From Nelumbo lutea (lineage: Eukaryota; Streptophyta; Magnoliopsida; Proteales; Nelumbonaceae), in the NCBI GenBank assembly GCA_022828595.1, contig JAKGHH010000004.1, positions 84,348,270 through 84,412,269 of the forward strand: a DNA stretch of 64,000 bases, read 5' to 3'. Positions 1 through 11,500 of this stretch are shown piece after piece; the stretch's first letter is position 1, and each line of letters starts with the position of its first letter. Both the position numbers and the translations under genes were made by a program. The notes beneath the pieces were generated by a model, which worked only from the letters and a program-made list of their open reading frames with translations, was not told where the DNA came from and ran no database searches.

Positions 1-1316
1 GAAATTTTGTAATGCAGGAGGTTTTAGGTGATGTTTGGGAGTGCTTAAGTTAAAAATAAGTGCTTATTTAAATAAACAATTTCAGAAGTGAATCAGAACC
101 CAATAAGATATTTTATTTTTGGAAGCTTTTTTTTTTTTTTTTGTAGCTTCCAAAGTCAACCTCTTTGGCAATAAATAATTTGAAAACTTGAAATTAAAGA
201 GCACAAATGCAAATAGATTTATAAAGTGGGTCATGCTGGCTGTTGGCACTGCCTGTGGCTCAGTCCAGCACAGCCCATGTATATATACTATTTATTTAAA
301 TTTTATTGTATTTTTTTTCAATTTGATTTTATTATTTCATATGTAAACAATTGTATACATTAAAATTCATAGAATAAAATTTTAAGATTTTTTTTCACAT
401 TCTCATCCATCTTGTTAATTTTTTTTTTTTTTAATTTTCTAAAAGAGAAAATTGTGCCACCCATGGCCTGGCCCACAGTCTGGCATAGGCTCGCCTGGGC
501 TCGTGCCAGGCATAGTCCACATGACACAAAACAACCACAAAGGAGAAGCCCTAGATCTGTTGCCAATTCATTAATCTGCATATCCTCTCCTTGTAGTCTC
601 ATTCATTGAATTTTCAGAAATTATAATAAAATCGTCAGAAAAGGGAAGAGGGTATCTTGGAATCCATAGTCCGCAGGACACAAACCAGTCAAGCACAGCC
701 AAGCTGGGATAATGGCTCAAGATCATGGTATATATTATTATTATTATTATTATTTTGGATCAACAATTTGTTAGGTAGAAGGCAAACCCTTGTTCCTTGA
801 AGTCTCAAATAATTTAAGATCTTCCCAAGAAAAGAAATTTCCATTTGGAGGGTTGTTTTATTATTTTATGGAAGGCTGGATAACAAAACCATATAAATAA
901 TAGCAATTTGACAATTTCAAATAAAAATCACTGATAAACATTTTACCAACCACTAACACTCAAGAAACAAAAAAGACAGGTATAAAATGTAAAGTATATC
1001 TTCCATACAACCTTGTGACTATAGTTGTATGCAATTAATACAAAAGCTTGGACTCCGGATATTAAGCTTAGTAGGAGCTATTCAAGAAAGGGAAAAAAAG
1101 AAAGAATATCACAACAGAAGGAAACGAACAAATTTTAATTTCGTCCACCACTTCTGGAGAACTTTTTCCTCTTCTTTCTTCTTCCTTTTTGCATCTCCTT
1201 TTCCCCATCTCTATGAGAAATGTCTTTACTTTTAGCTTCTCCTCAGTTATTTGTTATGGTGGATGCATTGATGGGAGAATCTGATCTTTCTGTAAAACCA
1301 TACCAAGTATTAACAA
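1..1316. other. Intergenic, AT-rich, no gene seen
   Basis: No coding region is supported here. It contains poly-T tracts near 126-142 and 421-432 and an ATT microsatellite near 732-754. The first 70 bases resemble the start of a repeat at 49328-49390 (shared AAGTGCTTATT-type palindromic motif), so the left edge is probably the end of a MITE-like repeat. It lies downstream of the minus-strand zinc-finger gene and should hold its 3' UTR. Confidence 0.6.
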
Positions 1317-2006
1317 TTATGGACTGTCTATCAACATTGATTCCCTCTTCCTTGCTTTGGCATGTGAACTCATATGACCCCCTAAAGCGCGGCCGCTGCG
1401 GAATATTTTGTGACATCTAGTACATTCATAGAGGTCATTGTAAGGGGTCCAAGGAGCAGCAACTGAAATCCTGTGAAATGCTTGTTGATACACATCAGGC
1501 TGATGAGTAGAAACAGAGAAAGCAGGAGAAGACTCTACCTGGTTCCCCACTGATAGTGAAGCATAAGGACTTAGTTGAGATATGGTGGTAAGGTTTTCAG
1601 AAAATTCTTCTGCTAGGTGGCTTCTTGAAGGACTAGATAATGGTGAACTAGAATTTGTATCAAGCAGCATATCTTCAGATGGTTCTGCATTTAAATCTAT
1701 ATCTCTTCTACGTTTAACTCCTTCATAAACAGTACTGCTAATGGGAATTACCTCTTTTGTTGTTGTAGAGATTGCCAATTCTTTAGAAAGAATGATGAAT
1801 TGTAGGCCCCTCAATCTCTTTGGGTCTTCAGTTAGAGACTGATCATCATCTTTGACAGAATCTAAACCATGTGCAGTAGAGTTTGAAGTTGGAATGCATG
1901 TTGATGGCCTTGATCCTCCTGCAATCACAGTTGCAGGTGAATGCTCCACCGGAGTAGATGGCGTGCTCCAAACCTCATTTGTTCTTCTCTCATTCATCAT
2001 CTCCAT
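1317..2006 (-). CDS. C2H2 zinc-finger protein with EAR-like DLNxxP motif
   Basis: A 229-residue reading frame. The open frame runs a few codons further upstream without an ATG; the first ATG is at 2006 and a second Met follows two codons later. One C2H2 finger lies at residues 194-215 (C-x2-C-x12-H-x3-H) and contains RALGGH, a variant of the plant QALGGH signature that contacts DNA. A basic cluster KRRRD at 98-102 looks like a nuclear localisation signal, and IDLNAEP at 103-109 fits the DLNxxP class of EAR repression motif. The middle is Ser/Thr/Pro-rich and low in order. This suggests a nuclear transcriptional regulator, possibly a repressor. The protein may be complete, or this may be the last exon of a longer gene with an upstream exon that I cannot define; possible splice acceptors lie just upstream of the ATG on the minus strand. 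The target and closest named homologue are not recognised. Confidence 0.72.
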   Translation of the reverse strand: MEMMNERRTNEVWSTPSTPVEHSPATVIAGGSRPSTCIPTSNSTAHGLDSVKDDDQSLTEDPKRLRGLQFIILSKELAISTTTKEVIPISSTVYEGVKRRRDIDLNAEPSEDMLLDTNSSSPLSSPSRSHLAEEFSENLTTISQLSPYASLSVGNQVESSPAFSVSTHQPDVYQQAFHRISVAAPWTPYNDLYECTRCHKIFRSGRALGGHMSSHAKARKRESMLIDSP

Positions 2007-2864
2007 ATAGCCCGCTTGCCGGAGCACTTAAGAGATGCTCACTGCCCTGAGAATTGTTCTGTTTCAGTAAGTTCATTCATGATCAAACCTAGATAATGGG
2101 AAATTTTGGGTTAGAACAGGAGTGGTCACAGGTGTGTCAAAAGGATAGAGGAGAAAAGAGGAACCAATGGGAAATGCTTGAATAGTCTACAAAGGCCAAT
2201 AAGCTCTAAGGGTTTCCATAGGAGTTATGGGTGTTAGTTTCTTGAGAGGTAAATTAGAGAATCTTCTTTAAAGAACAGAAAACAAAGACCATTTACTAAC
2301 TTTTGGATGCTACTACTGTATTAGTTATGATATTCCATTCTTTTTCAAGTAAAGATAATAGAAAATTCTGTCATCCAGCTAACAATATAAATGTAGCAGC
2401 CACTACTCACACGTGTTAAACCAACATATTTCCTTTCTTACCTGGAAACTAAACCGGACACTGAACCGGCAGTAGACTCGGTTCTTTTCTTACCCCACTC
2501 TCAAATAGAAGCCTTCTTCCTCATACATGTGTCTATCCACTCTGAAATAAAAATTTTCTTCTTCATATATGTGTATACCCACTAAAAAAAAGTGAAAATA
2601 ACCACTAAATTGAACACGGATCCAAGCAATATTAGACTCGGTCTGATCCTTCACGGTTTATTTCGGTTCAATTCATTTAAATAATGTATATGGCATATGT
2701 AGTGGTGTGATTAATAATGTCAAAACAATACATGATAGTCTCAGAATTGGAATGTTAATTTATTGAGTCATGACTTAATAACTTAACCAAACACAGCCTA
2801 AGAAATTACTGAGAGAAAACGGGGAGGCATATGGCTTGACCTTGACTGATGATGATAATATTAA
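2007..2864. other. Upstream region of the zinc-finger gene, no gene seen
   Basis: Non-coding by inspection. It should hold the minus-strand promoter and 5' UTR of the zinc-finger gene. Two short similar segments (around 2505-2540 and 2545-2585, both with CTTCTTC-CATA-ATGTGT) look like a small local duplication. No clear TATA box was settled on. Confidence 0.45.
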
Positions 2865-3137
2865 TCAATTTCCATAAGTGAAATTGAAGTTAGCACATGT
2901 GGACTTCACGAAGAACAGGGAAGAACTAAACACTAGGGTTGAGGTAACAAGCTCAAACTCCAACAAATTGTTCAACATCTGGAACGTCCCAATCACCACC
3001 GCTTGATCAGCTGTCTCCCCACCATCAACGAATGCCAAGCATGCCACGTCAACGCTCACTTGCTTCATCAAGTTTGATCTGAATATGGTCCACTTCACCC
3101 CATTGACTAGCTCAGATCTATCTGAGGACGAAGTCAT
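2865..3137 (-). pseudogene. 3' fragment of a basic 7S globulin / TAXI-type aspartic protease-like gene
   Basis: The 90-residue frame matches the C-terminal part of the plant basic 7S globulin / EDGP / xylanase-inhibitor (TAXI_C) family. Recognisable landmarks in order are WTIFRSNLMKQV, VACLAFVDGG, a VVIGTFQ-LNNLLEFEL block (family: IGG-Q-DNLL-FDL) and the terminal SSSLFF-TCANFNFT signature, ending at a stop codon. Family members are usually about 430 residues and often intronless. Here everything upstream of this segment is missing, and the sequence changes at about 3140 into an unrelated GC-rich repeat. I therefore read it as a 5'-truncated relic. A remote alternative is a last exon whose upstream exons lie beyond the repeat. 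Confidence 0.65.
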
Positions 3138-4975
3138 GCACCGAGATCTACAATTAGGAGACAGTTCAGAGGTTCAAGGAGTTGTTCCCGGGTTAAGTAC
3201 TCTGGCACTCAAATCAGTAGGAGTAGAGAAGGATGTGGTCGGGACAAGCAAGTTGAGATAGTGCTGGTCCAAGCCAAAAAGATAGTGCAAAGAGGTATTC
3301 AAAGAATGTCGTTCCAAAAGTCCCTTACCTCGAGCGGGGAATACCTACTTCTAGTTGGGTGTCCGTTTCCCAGATGGATAGGGCTTTCGGGGTTGTTGAT
3401 ATGAGAGTGTCCGTCGAGGTTTTCGAGAGGTTTCCTCTTCCCTGGTAGAGTCCATTTCCTTGTCTGTGCACAACACTCCTTCGTAGTTGTGCTCTTCCGT
3501 TACGTGTGGCGTTGATGTGGCCTGAGAGGGGGGGTGACAGCCATGGAGATAGCCACGTGGCATCCTTGGCCAGCTCAACCATCACCCGAACACTACTCCC
3601 TCATTTCTGAAGTCAATGAGTATAGTGCTTGGCCGCAACTAAGCGTGGAAGAGTTCTACAGTCCTCTACTGAGGAACTTTAGTTTTTTTGAGCTGACTGG
3701 CCTGAGGTAAAACCGGTTTGTTGGGCAGACTGGCTGGTTTAGTGCTCATGCCGTTTCTGTTACGAGTCGACAGACACGTCATTTCATCTTCCCGAGGTCA
3801 TGTGTGTGCGAAGTGTGGCGCCGAATCGACGTCGTTGATTTGGACTGTTGGTCGCCCCTATAAAAGGGGAGGTGGCGAGCCATTTTACATTGCCATTTTG
3901 AGTGAGTGACCATAGGAGCTCGGCGAGTGTTAGTCCTCAGCTGGTGTTTCAAGTATTCCACGGTGTAGTTCTTTGGTAAGATGTCTTCATCTTCCTCCTC
4001 GTGTGGCAAACTGGTTTTGCTCAGTGCTAGAGAAGGGTTATGTGCAAGTATCCAGAGATAGCTATAGCTGTGGCTGGGTATGGACCCTTCAACACCGAGA
4101 AGACTCTAGCAACGTCGCCTGCCTAGAACGATGCCGCGGTCGCTGTCGAGGAAGCGAACCTTGTTGATAGCATGGCCAATGCAGAATGACGCTTTTATAT
4201 TCTCCCTTTTTTTGGTGTACTCAGCTCGATATGCCAGGCTCATTATTAATGTACTTACTTCGTTAATGAAAATCCATTTTTGTCAGGCATATCTCTTGTG
4301 CATTATTTGCTTTTTTTTTTTCAAGTTAGCATACTTCAGGGTTGGTGGCGCTTTGTATTTTGCTGGTCGAGGTCTTTAGCTTAGTGGCCTCAGCATTATG
4401 CTGGATGGCCAAGGTCTTCGGTTTCGTGGCCGCGGTCTTACGTTGGCTGAGGTCTTTGGCTTTGTAGTCGTCCTCTTGCCATTATGTGGCGGGGACGTCG
4501 TTCCCACGGTGTCCTGTCGTGGGGCTTGTTCTGGTCTCCACTGTCTGTGGTTGGTCAGGTCTTTTATGTGATGGTTGTCAGGCCTTGACTGCTGGCAAGC
4601 GCAGAGTTTGGTTGGACTATGTGCGGGATCGTCTATACTTGAAGAAAATTCTTTATTTATTAAGTTTGTGTAGCCCGGTCGCTGTTAGTGCTCGACGCCG
4701 ATCATTGGTACATCTTAGTACTGTCACTTCAGCTCTTTGGAACAGGTATTTCGCGCTTAGTTTCCCCTTTAAGGGTCATCCCACCCAAGATGATGACAAT
4801 GACCCCGATCTGGGGAGCTCAGGCTCAGTGCTTGTCGGTGCGGCTCTTATTTGGATTTATGCTATTTGATATTTATAAGCCTAGGAAGGTATTCGCATTG
4901 AACAAGGTCTTTAGGGTGGTGGCGAAGGTCGTGGCAGATTTCGGTTCGATTGTTGATTATTCTGGTTAAGACCAA
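3138..4975 (+). repeat. GC-rich LTR-like block, possibly a solo LTR
   Basis: This 1.8 kb block is much richer in G+C than its AT-rich neighbours. It has no long convincing frame but has core-promoter architecture: a TATAAAA box at 3859-3865 preceded by GC-rich sequence and followed by a transcribed-looking leader and T-rich/AATGAAA stretches. That layout is typical of the long LTRs of plant Ty3-gypsy elements. Imperfect minisatellite units built on GGTCTTnGGnTTnGTGGCC occur at about 4362-4475. A plausible left end is TGTCGTTCC at 3307. No second copy, primer-binding site or pol domain is visible in the window, so the class remains an inference. Confidence 0.35.
3855..3869 (+). promoter_or_regulatory. 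Strong TATA box in LTR-like block
   Basis: TATAAAA at 3859-3865 is symmetrically flanked by CCCC and GGGG, an unusually well-framed TATA element. Initiation would be expected about 25-30 bases downstream, near 3890. This supports reading the surrounding GC-rich block as a retrotransposon LTR promoter. Confidence 0.45.
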
Positions 4976-5682
4976 ATTTAATTAATATACATAAAATATT
5001 ATATATTATAACTTATAATATATATTATGAAACTAAATTTCATTATAATACATTATATATAATATATTAGTATATAAATGTATAGCATATTATATATTAT
5101 ATATTACATATTATATACTGATTTCGATTTCCAAAACTGAAAATTTCAGTTCGATTTTTGGGTTTTAACCGAATAATGCTCACCCCTACCCCTGGGTCCC
5201 CTCTTGGCTCTGCCACTGCACGTGGAGAGAACCTGGGCCCCACTCCCTCCATAGTTGGTAAATTGGATGACCGTATAGCCATGTGGTTGTTGCTTGCCAC
5301 TTTGCCACACGTGGATCAATCTCAGTTTTGTGTGCTTCTTCTTCTTATGTGAGCTCAACTCGACAAGATGTGTTTTTACTAATCCAAGTTCAATCAATAG
5401 GATGTACTCCCACTAAGCTGGTCTTCAATGACTTAGGAACGAATTGTAGCTGGTGGCATCCGAGGTGTAGCATGTATTTGAATGTTGTAACGTGTTAAAA
5501 TCCTATTGGCAATTAGTTCAACCCTTATCATGTACCATTATTGTCATGTCCTGATTCCTCACAAAAACAATTATAAATTTGTTTAGTAGTGGTTATTAGC
5601 ATTGATTTTTTTTGTGTTTATAAGAATTATGTCAAAAAAGAATTAAAATCAACTTTGTATTTATCTAAATTATATCCCATAT
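4976..5682. other. AT-rich spacer before the tandem array
   Basis: At 4980-5115 there is a run of TATA/ATAT-type sequence. The rest is non-coding with short unsupported frames. Fragments at 5120-5200 (ending in CACCCCTA-CCCC) look like the edge of a degenerate MITE. No gene is supported. Confidence 0.4.
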
Positions 5683-8079
5683 CAAGGTTCAAAGTATCAA
5701 TATGTATTGGCCGATACGTATCATTCTGGGACCTCTCCGATATGCCTCTACAATATATCACGGGTCTAACTGGTTCCGGGTGTGAAGGAGGCCTAAACCA
5801 GCTCCCCTGAATCAATTGCAAAAAAAAAGTACCTAAAGCTTTATTGATTCACCTGATACGTCCATACCGACATATTGGGCATATCAGTATTTTGAACCTT
5901 GCCCGTATCCATGTCAAATAACATATCATTCAAAAATTAATCAAAATCAACATGAAAAAAATGAATCATGAAATTTATTGATTTCTCTTTTTAGTCAAAT
6001 TTTAATAATAATTTTATTATTGATTTGCCAACCAAACACTAAACTAATCAATGATGTGACTCCAACACTAAACTAATCAACATGAAAAAAAGGAATCAAG
6101 GTTCAAAGTATCGATATGTATCGACCTAAACCAGCTCCTCTGAATCAATTGCGAAAAAAAAAGTACCAAAAGCTTTATCGATTCACTTGATACGTCCATA
6201 CCGACGTATCGGGCAATCAATATTTTGAACCTTGCCCGTATCCATGTGAAATAACATATCATTCAAAAATTAATCAAAATCAACATGAAAAAAAGGAATT
6301 ATAAAATTTATTGATTTCTCTTTTTAGCCCAATTGTAATAATAATTTTATTATTGATTTGCCAACCAAACACTAAACTAATCAATGATGTGACTCCAACA
6401 CTAAACTAAATAGCATGAAAAAAAGGAATCAAGGTTCAAAGTATCGATATGTATCGGTTGATACGTATCGTTCTGGGACCCCTCTAATACGCCTCTATAA
6501 TGGATGTATCGGGGGTCTATCTAGTTCAAGGTGTGAAGGAGGCCTAAACTAGCTCCCCTGAATCAATTGCGAAAAAAAGTAACAAAAGCTACACCGATTC
6601 ACCTGGTACATCCATACCGACGTATCGGGCATATCAATATTTTGAACCTTGCCCATATCCATGTCAAATAACATATCATTCAAAAATTAATCAAAATCAA
6701 CATGAAAAAAAGGAATCATGAAATTTATTGATTTCTCTTTTTAGCCCAATTTTAATAATAATTTTATTATTGATTTGCCAACCAAACACTAAACCAATCA
6801 ATGATGTGTCTCCAACACTAAACTAATCAACATGAAAAAAAAAGGTATCAGGGTTCAAAGTATTGATATGTATCAACCGATACTTATCATTCTGGGACCC
6901 CTCTGATACGCCTTTACAATGGATGTATCAGGGGTCTAACTGGTTCAGGGTGTGAAGGAGGCCTAAACCAGCTCCCCCGAATCAATTGCTAAAAAAAAAG
7001 TACCAAAAGCTTTACCGGTTCACTTGATACGTCCATACCGACGTATCGGGCATATCAATATTTTGAATCTTGCCCATATCCATGTCAAATAACATATCAT
7101 TCAAAAATTAATCAAAATCAACATGAAAAAAAGGAATTATGAAATTTATTGATTTCTCTTTTTAGCCCAATTGTAATAATAATTTTATTATTGATTTGCT
7201 AACCAAACACTAAACTAATCAATGATGTGACTCCAACACTAAACTAAACAACATGAAAAAAAGGAATCAAGGTTCAAAGTATCGATATGTATCGGTTGAT
7301 ACGTATCGTTCTGGGACCCCTCTGATATGCCTCTACAATGGATGTATCAGGGGTCTATCTGGTTCAAGGTGTGAAGGAGGCGTAAACTAGCTCCCCTGAA
7401 TCAATTGCGAAAAAAAAAGTAACAAAAGCTACATCGATTCACCTGGTACGTCCATACCGACGTATCGGGCATATCAATATTTTGAACCTTGCCCATATCC
7501 ATGTCAAATAACATATCATTCAAAAATTAATCAAAATCAACATGAAAAAAAGGAATCATGAAATTTATTGATTTCTCTTTTTAGCCAAATTGTAATAATA
7601 ATTTTACTATTGATTTGCCAACCAAACACAAAACTAATCAATGATGTGACTCCATCACTAAACTAAACAACATGAAAAAAAGGAATCAATGTTCAAAGTA
7701 TCGATATGTATCGGCCGATACGTATCGTTCTGGAACCCCTCTGATATGCCTCTACAATGGATGTATCAGGGGTCTAATTGGTTCAGGGTGTGAAGGAGGC
7801 CTAAACCAGCTCCCCTGAATCAATTACAAAAATAAAAAAGTACCAAAAGTTGTAGCAATTCACCTGATACGTCCATACCGACGTATCAGGCATATCAATA
7901 TTTTGAATCTTGCCCATATCCATGTCAAATAACATATCATTCAAAAATTAATCAAAATCAACATGAAAAAAAGGAATCATAAAATTTATTGATTTCTCTT
8001 TTTAGCCCAAGTTTAATAATAATTTTATTATTGATTTGCCAATCAAACACTAAACTAATCAATGATGTGACTCCAACAT
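5683..8079. repeat. Six-unit tandem array, period about 419 bp, built on a MITE-like module
   Basis: Units begin with CAAGGTTCAAAGTAT or a close variant at 5683, 6097, 6430, 6849, 7268 and 7687. Spacings are 414, 333, 419, 419 and 419; the short unit has lost about 85 bp after its GTATCGA stretch. Each unit has two parts. The first is a module of about 220 bp bounded by inverted ends (CAAGGTTCAAAGTATCGATA and TATCAATATTTTGAACCTTG). The second is an AT-rich spacer of about 200 bp containing ATGATGTGACTCC. The module carries palindromic GTATCGGCCGATAC and GATACGTCCATACCGACGTATC motifs. Units 3 and 5 share variants (CTAAACTAG, AACAAAAGCTAC) that differ from units 2, 4 and 6 (CTAAACCAG, ACCAAAAG). 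This gives an A-B-A-B-A higher-order pattern of about 838 bp. Confidence 0.9.
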
Positions 8080-8592
8080 AACCAAACACCACCTAAATTA
8101 CCCATTCAAGATTTTTATGGATGAACTTGCCACAAATATCAAAATAATGAAACTATAAATAACCATACAAAAGCAAGCGCAAATAATTTTTAAGTGGTTC
8201 TTGCTATGAAATTCGCCGGGAGAAAGTTGAGAGAAATAAATAACATCAGGCCACAAGGGTAATTTTAGGGTTTTTATTCATAAAATTTAATTGAATATTT
8301 TATGAATCAATGTTAATGGTGGGGCAAAGTAATGAAATATAAAAATTCAGGGGGTTTTATCGCAAAATAAAGTTCCGAGGGCTAAGAGGAAAAACGCCAA
8401 AACAATAGGGTAGCTCTCTGTAATTTACCCAAAAAACAGAAAGGAGTAAAATGTATGGAATCTTTCCTCAGTGGACCTGACAAGTCCTCAGTTTCGACCG
8501 AAGTCGCATCAAGCGACCGAGCAAGAAGGGAGAAGACTGCAGAGGCGAGAAACAGAGAGAAGCTGTGAGAGGGAGAGCAAGAGGCAGAGAGA
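8080..8592 (+). promoter_or_regulatory. Upstream region and 5' UTR of SPC3
   Basis: The stretch between the tandem array and the SPC3 start codon is about 510 bp. The last 80 bases are purine-rich (AGAGAG-type), typical of a plant 5' UTR. At 8330-8430 there is a segment ending in GTAATTTACCC that resembles the end of the GGGTAAATTAC MITE family seen at 24602-25160. No TATA box was assigned with confidence. The satellite therefore lies about 500 bp from a housekeeping start codon. Confidence 0.45.
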
Positions 8593-11500
8593 ATGCATTC
8601 GTTCGTGTACCGTGCCAACGCTTTACTAACTTTCGCCGTTACGATACTGGCGGTAATGTGCGCAATGGCCTCTTTCTCCGACAATCTCAATGTCCCCTCT
8701 CCCACTGCTGAAGTTCAGGCAAGACTCTCTTTCTCTGTCTTATATCAGATCCCTATCTACCCATTTTCTCTTTCTTGCTGCTTCTCTCTTCCTCGATCTG
8801 TTTTGGGTTCAAAACCCTAGACAATTTATTGCCATGATCATGTCCAATTTTGTTTATCTCTGTAGGTACTTAACATAAATTGGTTTCAGAAGCATCCAAA
8901 CGGAAACGACGAGGTAATTTTTCCTCCTCCACCACCTCCTCCTCTTTTTCTTCTTTGATTGGTTTCATTTTATCGTATTGTTTATTAAAGATGATATCTA
9001 TATATCGTTTTTTTACTGGGAACTCATACTTAGGGGTGAAACAAAGGAATCACCATGACGTCATTATTAATTCGATAATTTGGTTCATGAGAGTTCTAGA
9101 TGATTATATGTTTTTTTCATTATTTTTTGAATTAAGTCCTGCTAATTGATGTTTGACTGACATATTTAAGGGCTTGGTATGTGACACAAGTAAACCGAAA
9201 GAAGGAAATTAAGATATAGAAGACTGTTTCGAGAGAGAATATAAGAATTAAGAGACAACTGAGAAGTCTCACCTCAACCTTGATCAAGATCTAGTGTTTT
9301 GGCAATATTAAATAAGAACTAATGATATCTCACTACGGGAGAAGCATATTAAATATCATTGTAGTAGAAAAAGACGAGTATTTTATTTATTCATCTTGTT
9401 CGGTACAATAAAAGGATCCAAACGTATAAACACTGGACTGGTGGGTGCCAAGCAATTCAAAGTCTGCTTAAAAACTCAAATAAGATTAAAAACTATTCCT
9501 ATTTTCCTTGGTAATGGTGACAGAAAATTAACAGGTGTAACCAGTCTGCCCTCTCTTGTTTTTTTTTTTTTTCTTCAAAGAAAAGTTCATCTTAAATCTT
9601 ACCAGGGGTGGCATAGGGAGGAATGTATTGCACTGGGGGGCAGAGCTGCTCCCATCCCCTGTCCCCAAAGAAAAAGAAAAGAAAAGAAAAGAAAAGAAAA
9701 GCTGAGGAGCCTTTCTTTTAGATATGATGGATTGTAAACTGTTACACCAATGGATTGCCTTTCTCACTGATCAATTCTTTTGTGTGTGTGTGTGTGTGTG
9801 TTTGGATTCAATTCAATATTACATTCTTTAATTTGTCTTATGCAGGTCAGCTTGACATTGAACATGTCTGCCAACTTGCAATCAATGTTTACATGGAACA
9901 CAAAGCAGGTTACAAATCAAAACAAAAGGGATTATTTTGCCTATGTTTGTGATGTTTATTAATCTATTTCACACTATTGAAGTAGACTTCTTTTATTTTA
10001 TTTTCTGTATGATCTGTTAGTTAGAGTTATGATTTTATAAAGAATATCTCTTTTTTAAGTGATGCATTTCTTGGCATGCTATTTTACAAATATTTAAAGG
10101 TCTAGTCTACATAAATAAGTGAAAAAAATACTGAAAATAATTATCTGAGGTACTTTATGCATTTCCATGTTTTTTGCCTTGCTATGATTGGATTGGAAGG
10201 AAATGGAGATATGGATGAAAAAGAAACCTCAGTTTTTGATAATTATGGCTGAGTGGAATTTCCTGTAAGGGGACTAGCTATTCAAAAATCAGAGTATACT
10301 GATTGGGCAGAAGGGACCTGTTTCACTTGGTGTCTTTGTTTATATATCATAATTTTGCACTTTAATGCCCTTCCCTTTAAGATTTCTGCGGGACTTGCTA
10401 GAACAGCCATTAAGATCCTTATTGATATTTATTGCTCGACAAGGATTTTTGGGTTCTTTAGCGATTAATATAGCTAATGACACAGTGCCTTAATTGCTTT
10501 GTGTTGCTCTTGCTTGTATTGATCTATGTTTTCACATTCAACTTGCCCCCTTGTCAATCAATTATTGGATTGTTTTGTTTTGTTTGTATTGTATGGAACA
10601 ATACATGTATTTATACATAAAAGGATTCCCAATGATGGTCTTGGTTTTATGGGGTTGGGAGGGGTAGCCTGGATACAGATCTAACCCTTGGCAATTTTTT
10701 TTTTTTTTGTTTTTTACATCAAGTAGTTGCTCAAATTCATCAGACCAACCCTTTAAAAGGTAATAAAGAAAAGACAATGGGGCCATTAACCAATATTGGT
10801 CTTAGCTATCCAAGGCTTGGGAGAGTGGACTGGATGCAGATGCAATCTTTGACATTTTTGTACAAGGTGACTGTTTTCAGACTTGAATCTGCAATCATAC
10901 ACTTGTCAGCCTGAGATTTTACCATTGCACCATGTAATGGCCTATGTGTTTATACATGATATATAATAAATAAATTAAGAAAATTGAGATATTATCTGGA
11001 AAGTAATTGAGTCCCATCTTTTGGCATCTGTGATTACAGCACCTCCTGTGTCCTGTTTGTGTCAGATTTTGACACTTGCAATTGAGTTCTTTTAATGTAG
11101 ACAGCCATGTTTAAGTTAAATCACCTGACTGGTCTGTCTTTTTCTTTTTGAGGTTTTCTTTTCTTATATTTTCTGTTTTGTTGGCAAGGCGAGCTTTATT
11201 AGGGAGAAGGAAACCTATAATTGAAAACTTTCAGGAAGACCAAATATTCTCCAAATTAGTCAGATTCTTTTTTTTCAGTAGATTGGGATGAGTTTTTGGG
11301 AAATTTAATTCTAAAAGCTCTACCTAGGGTAACCTATAACCATTGTCCCTTATGCCTTAATCAGGAAATTCCCCTAGGGGCCACACCTTTCAGATTGAAA
11401 ATATGTGGTTGGAATTTCCAAAATTCATTGAACAAATAAAGGCTTGATGGGAGGAGGACGGAATCAATGTGAGAAAAAAGGGGTGGAATTTGTTATGAAA

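Noticed and set aside
4486..4869. 127-codon plus-strand frame in the GC-rich block
   Set aside because: No recognisable domain, and it sits in an LTR-like repeat downstream of a TATA box. High G+C lengthens random open frames.
5683..8079. Regularly spaced repeats resembling a CRISPR array
   Set aside because: Units of about 419 bp are tandem with similar spacers, the DNA is clearly plant nuclear, and no cas genes are present. It is a tandem repeat.
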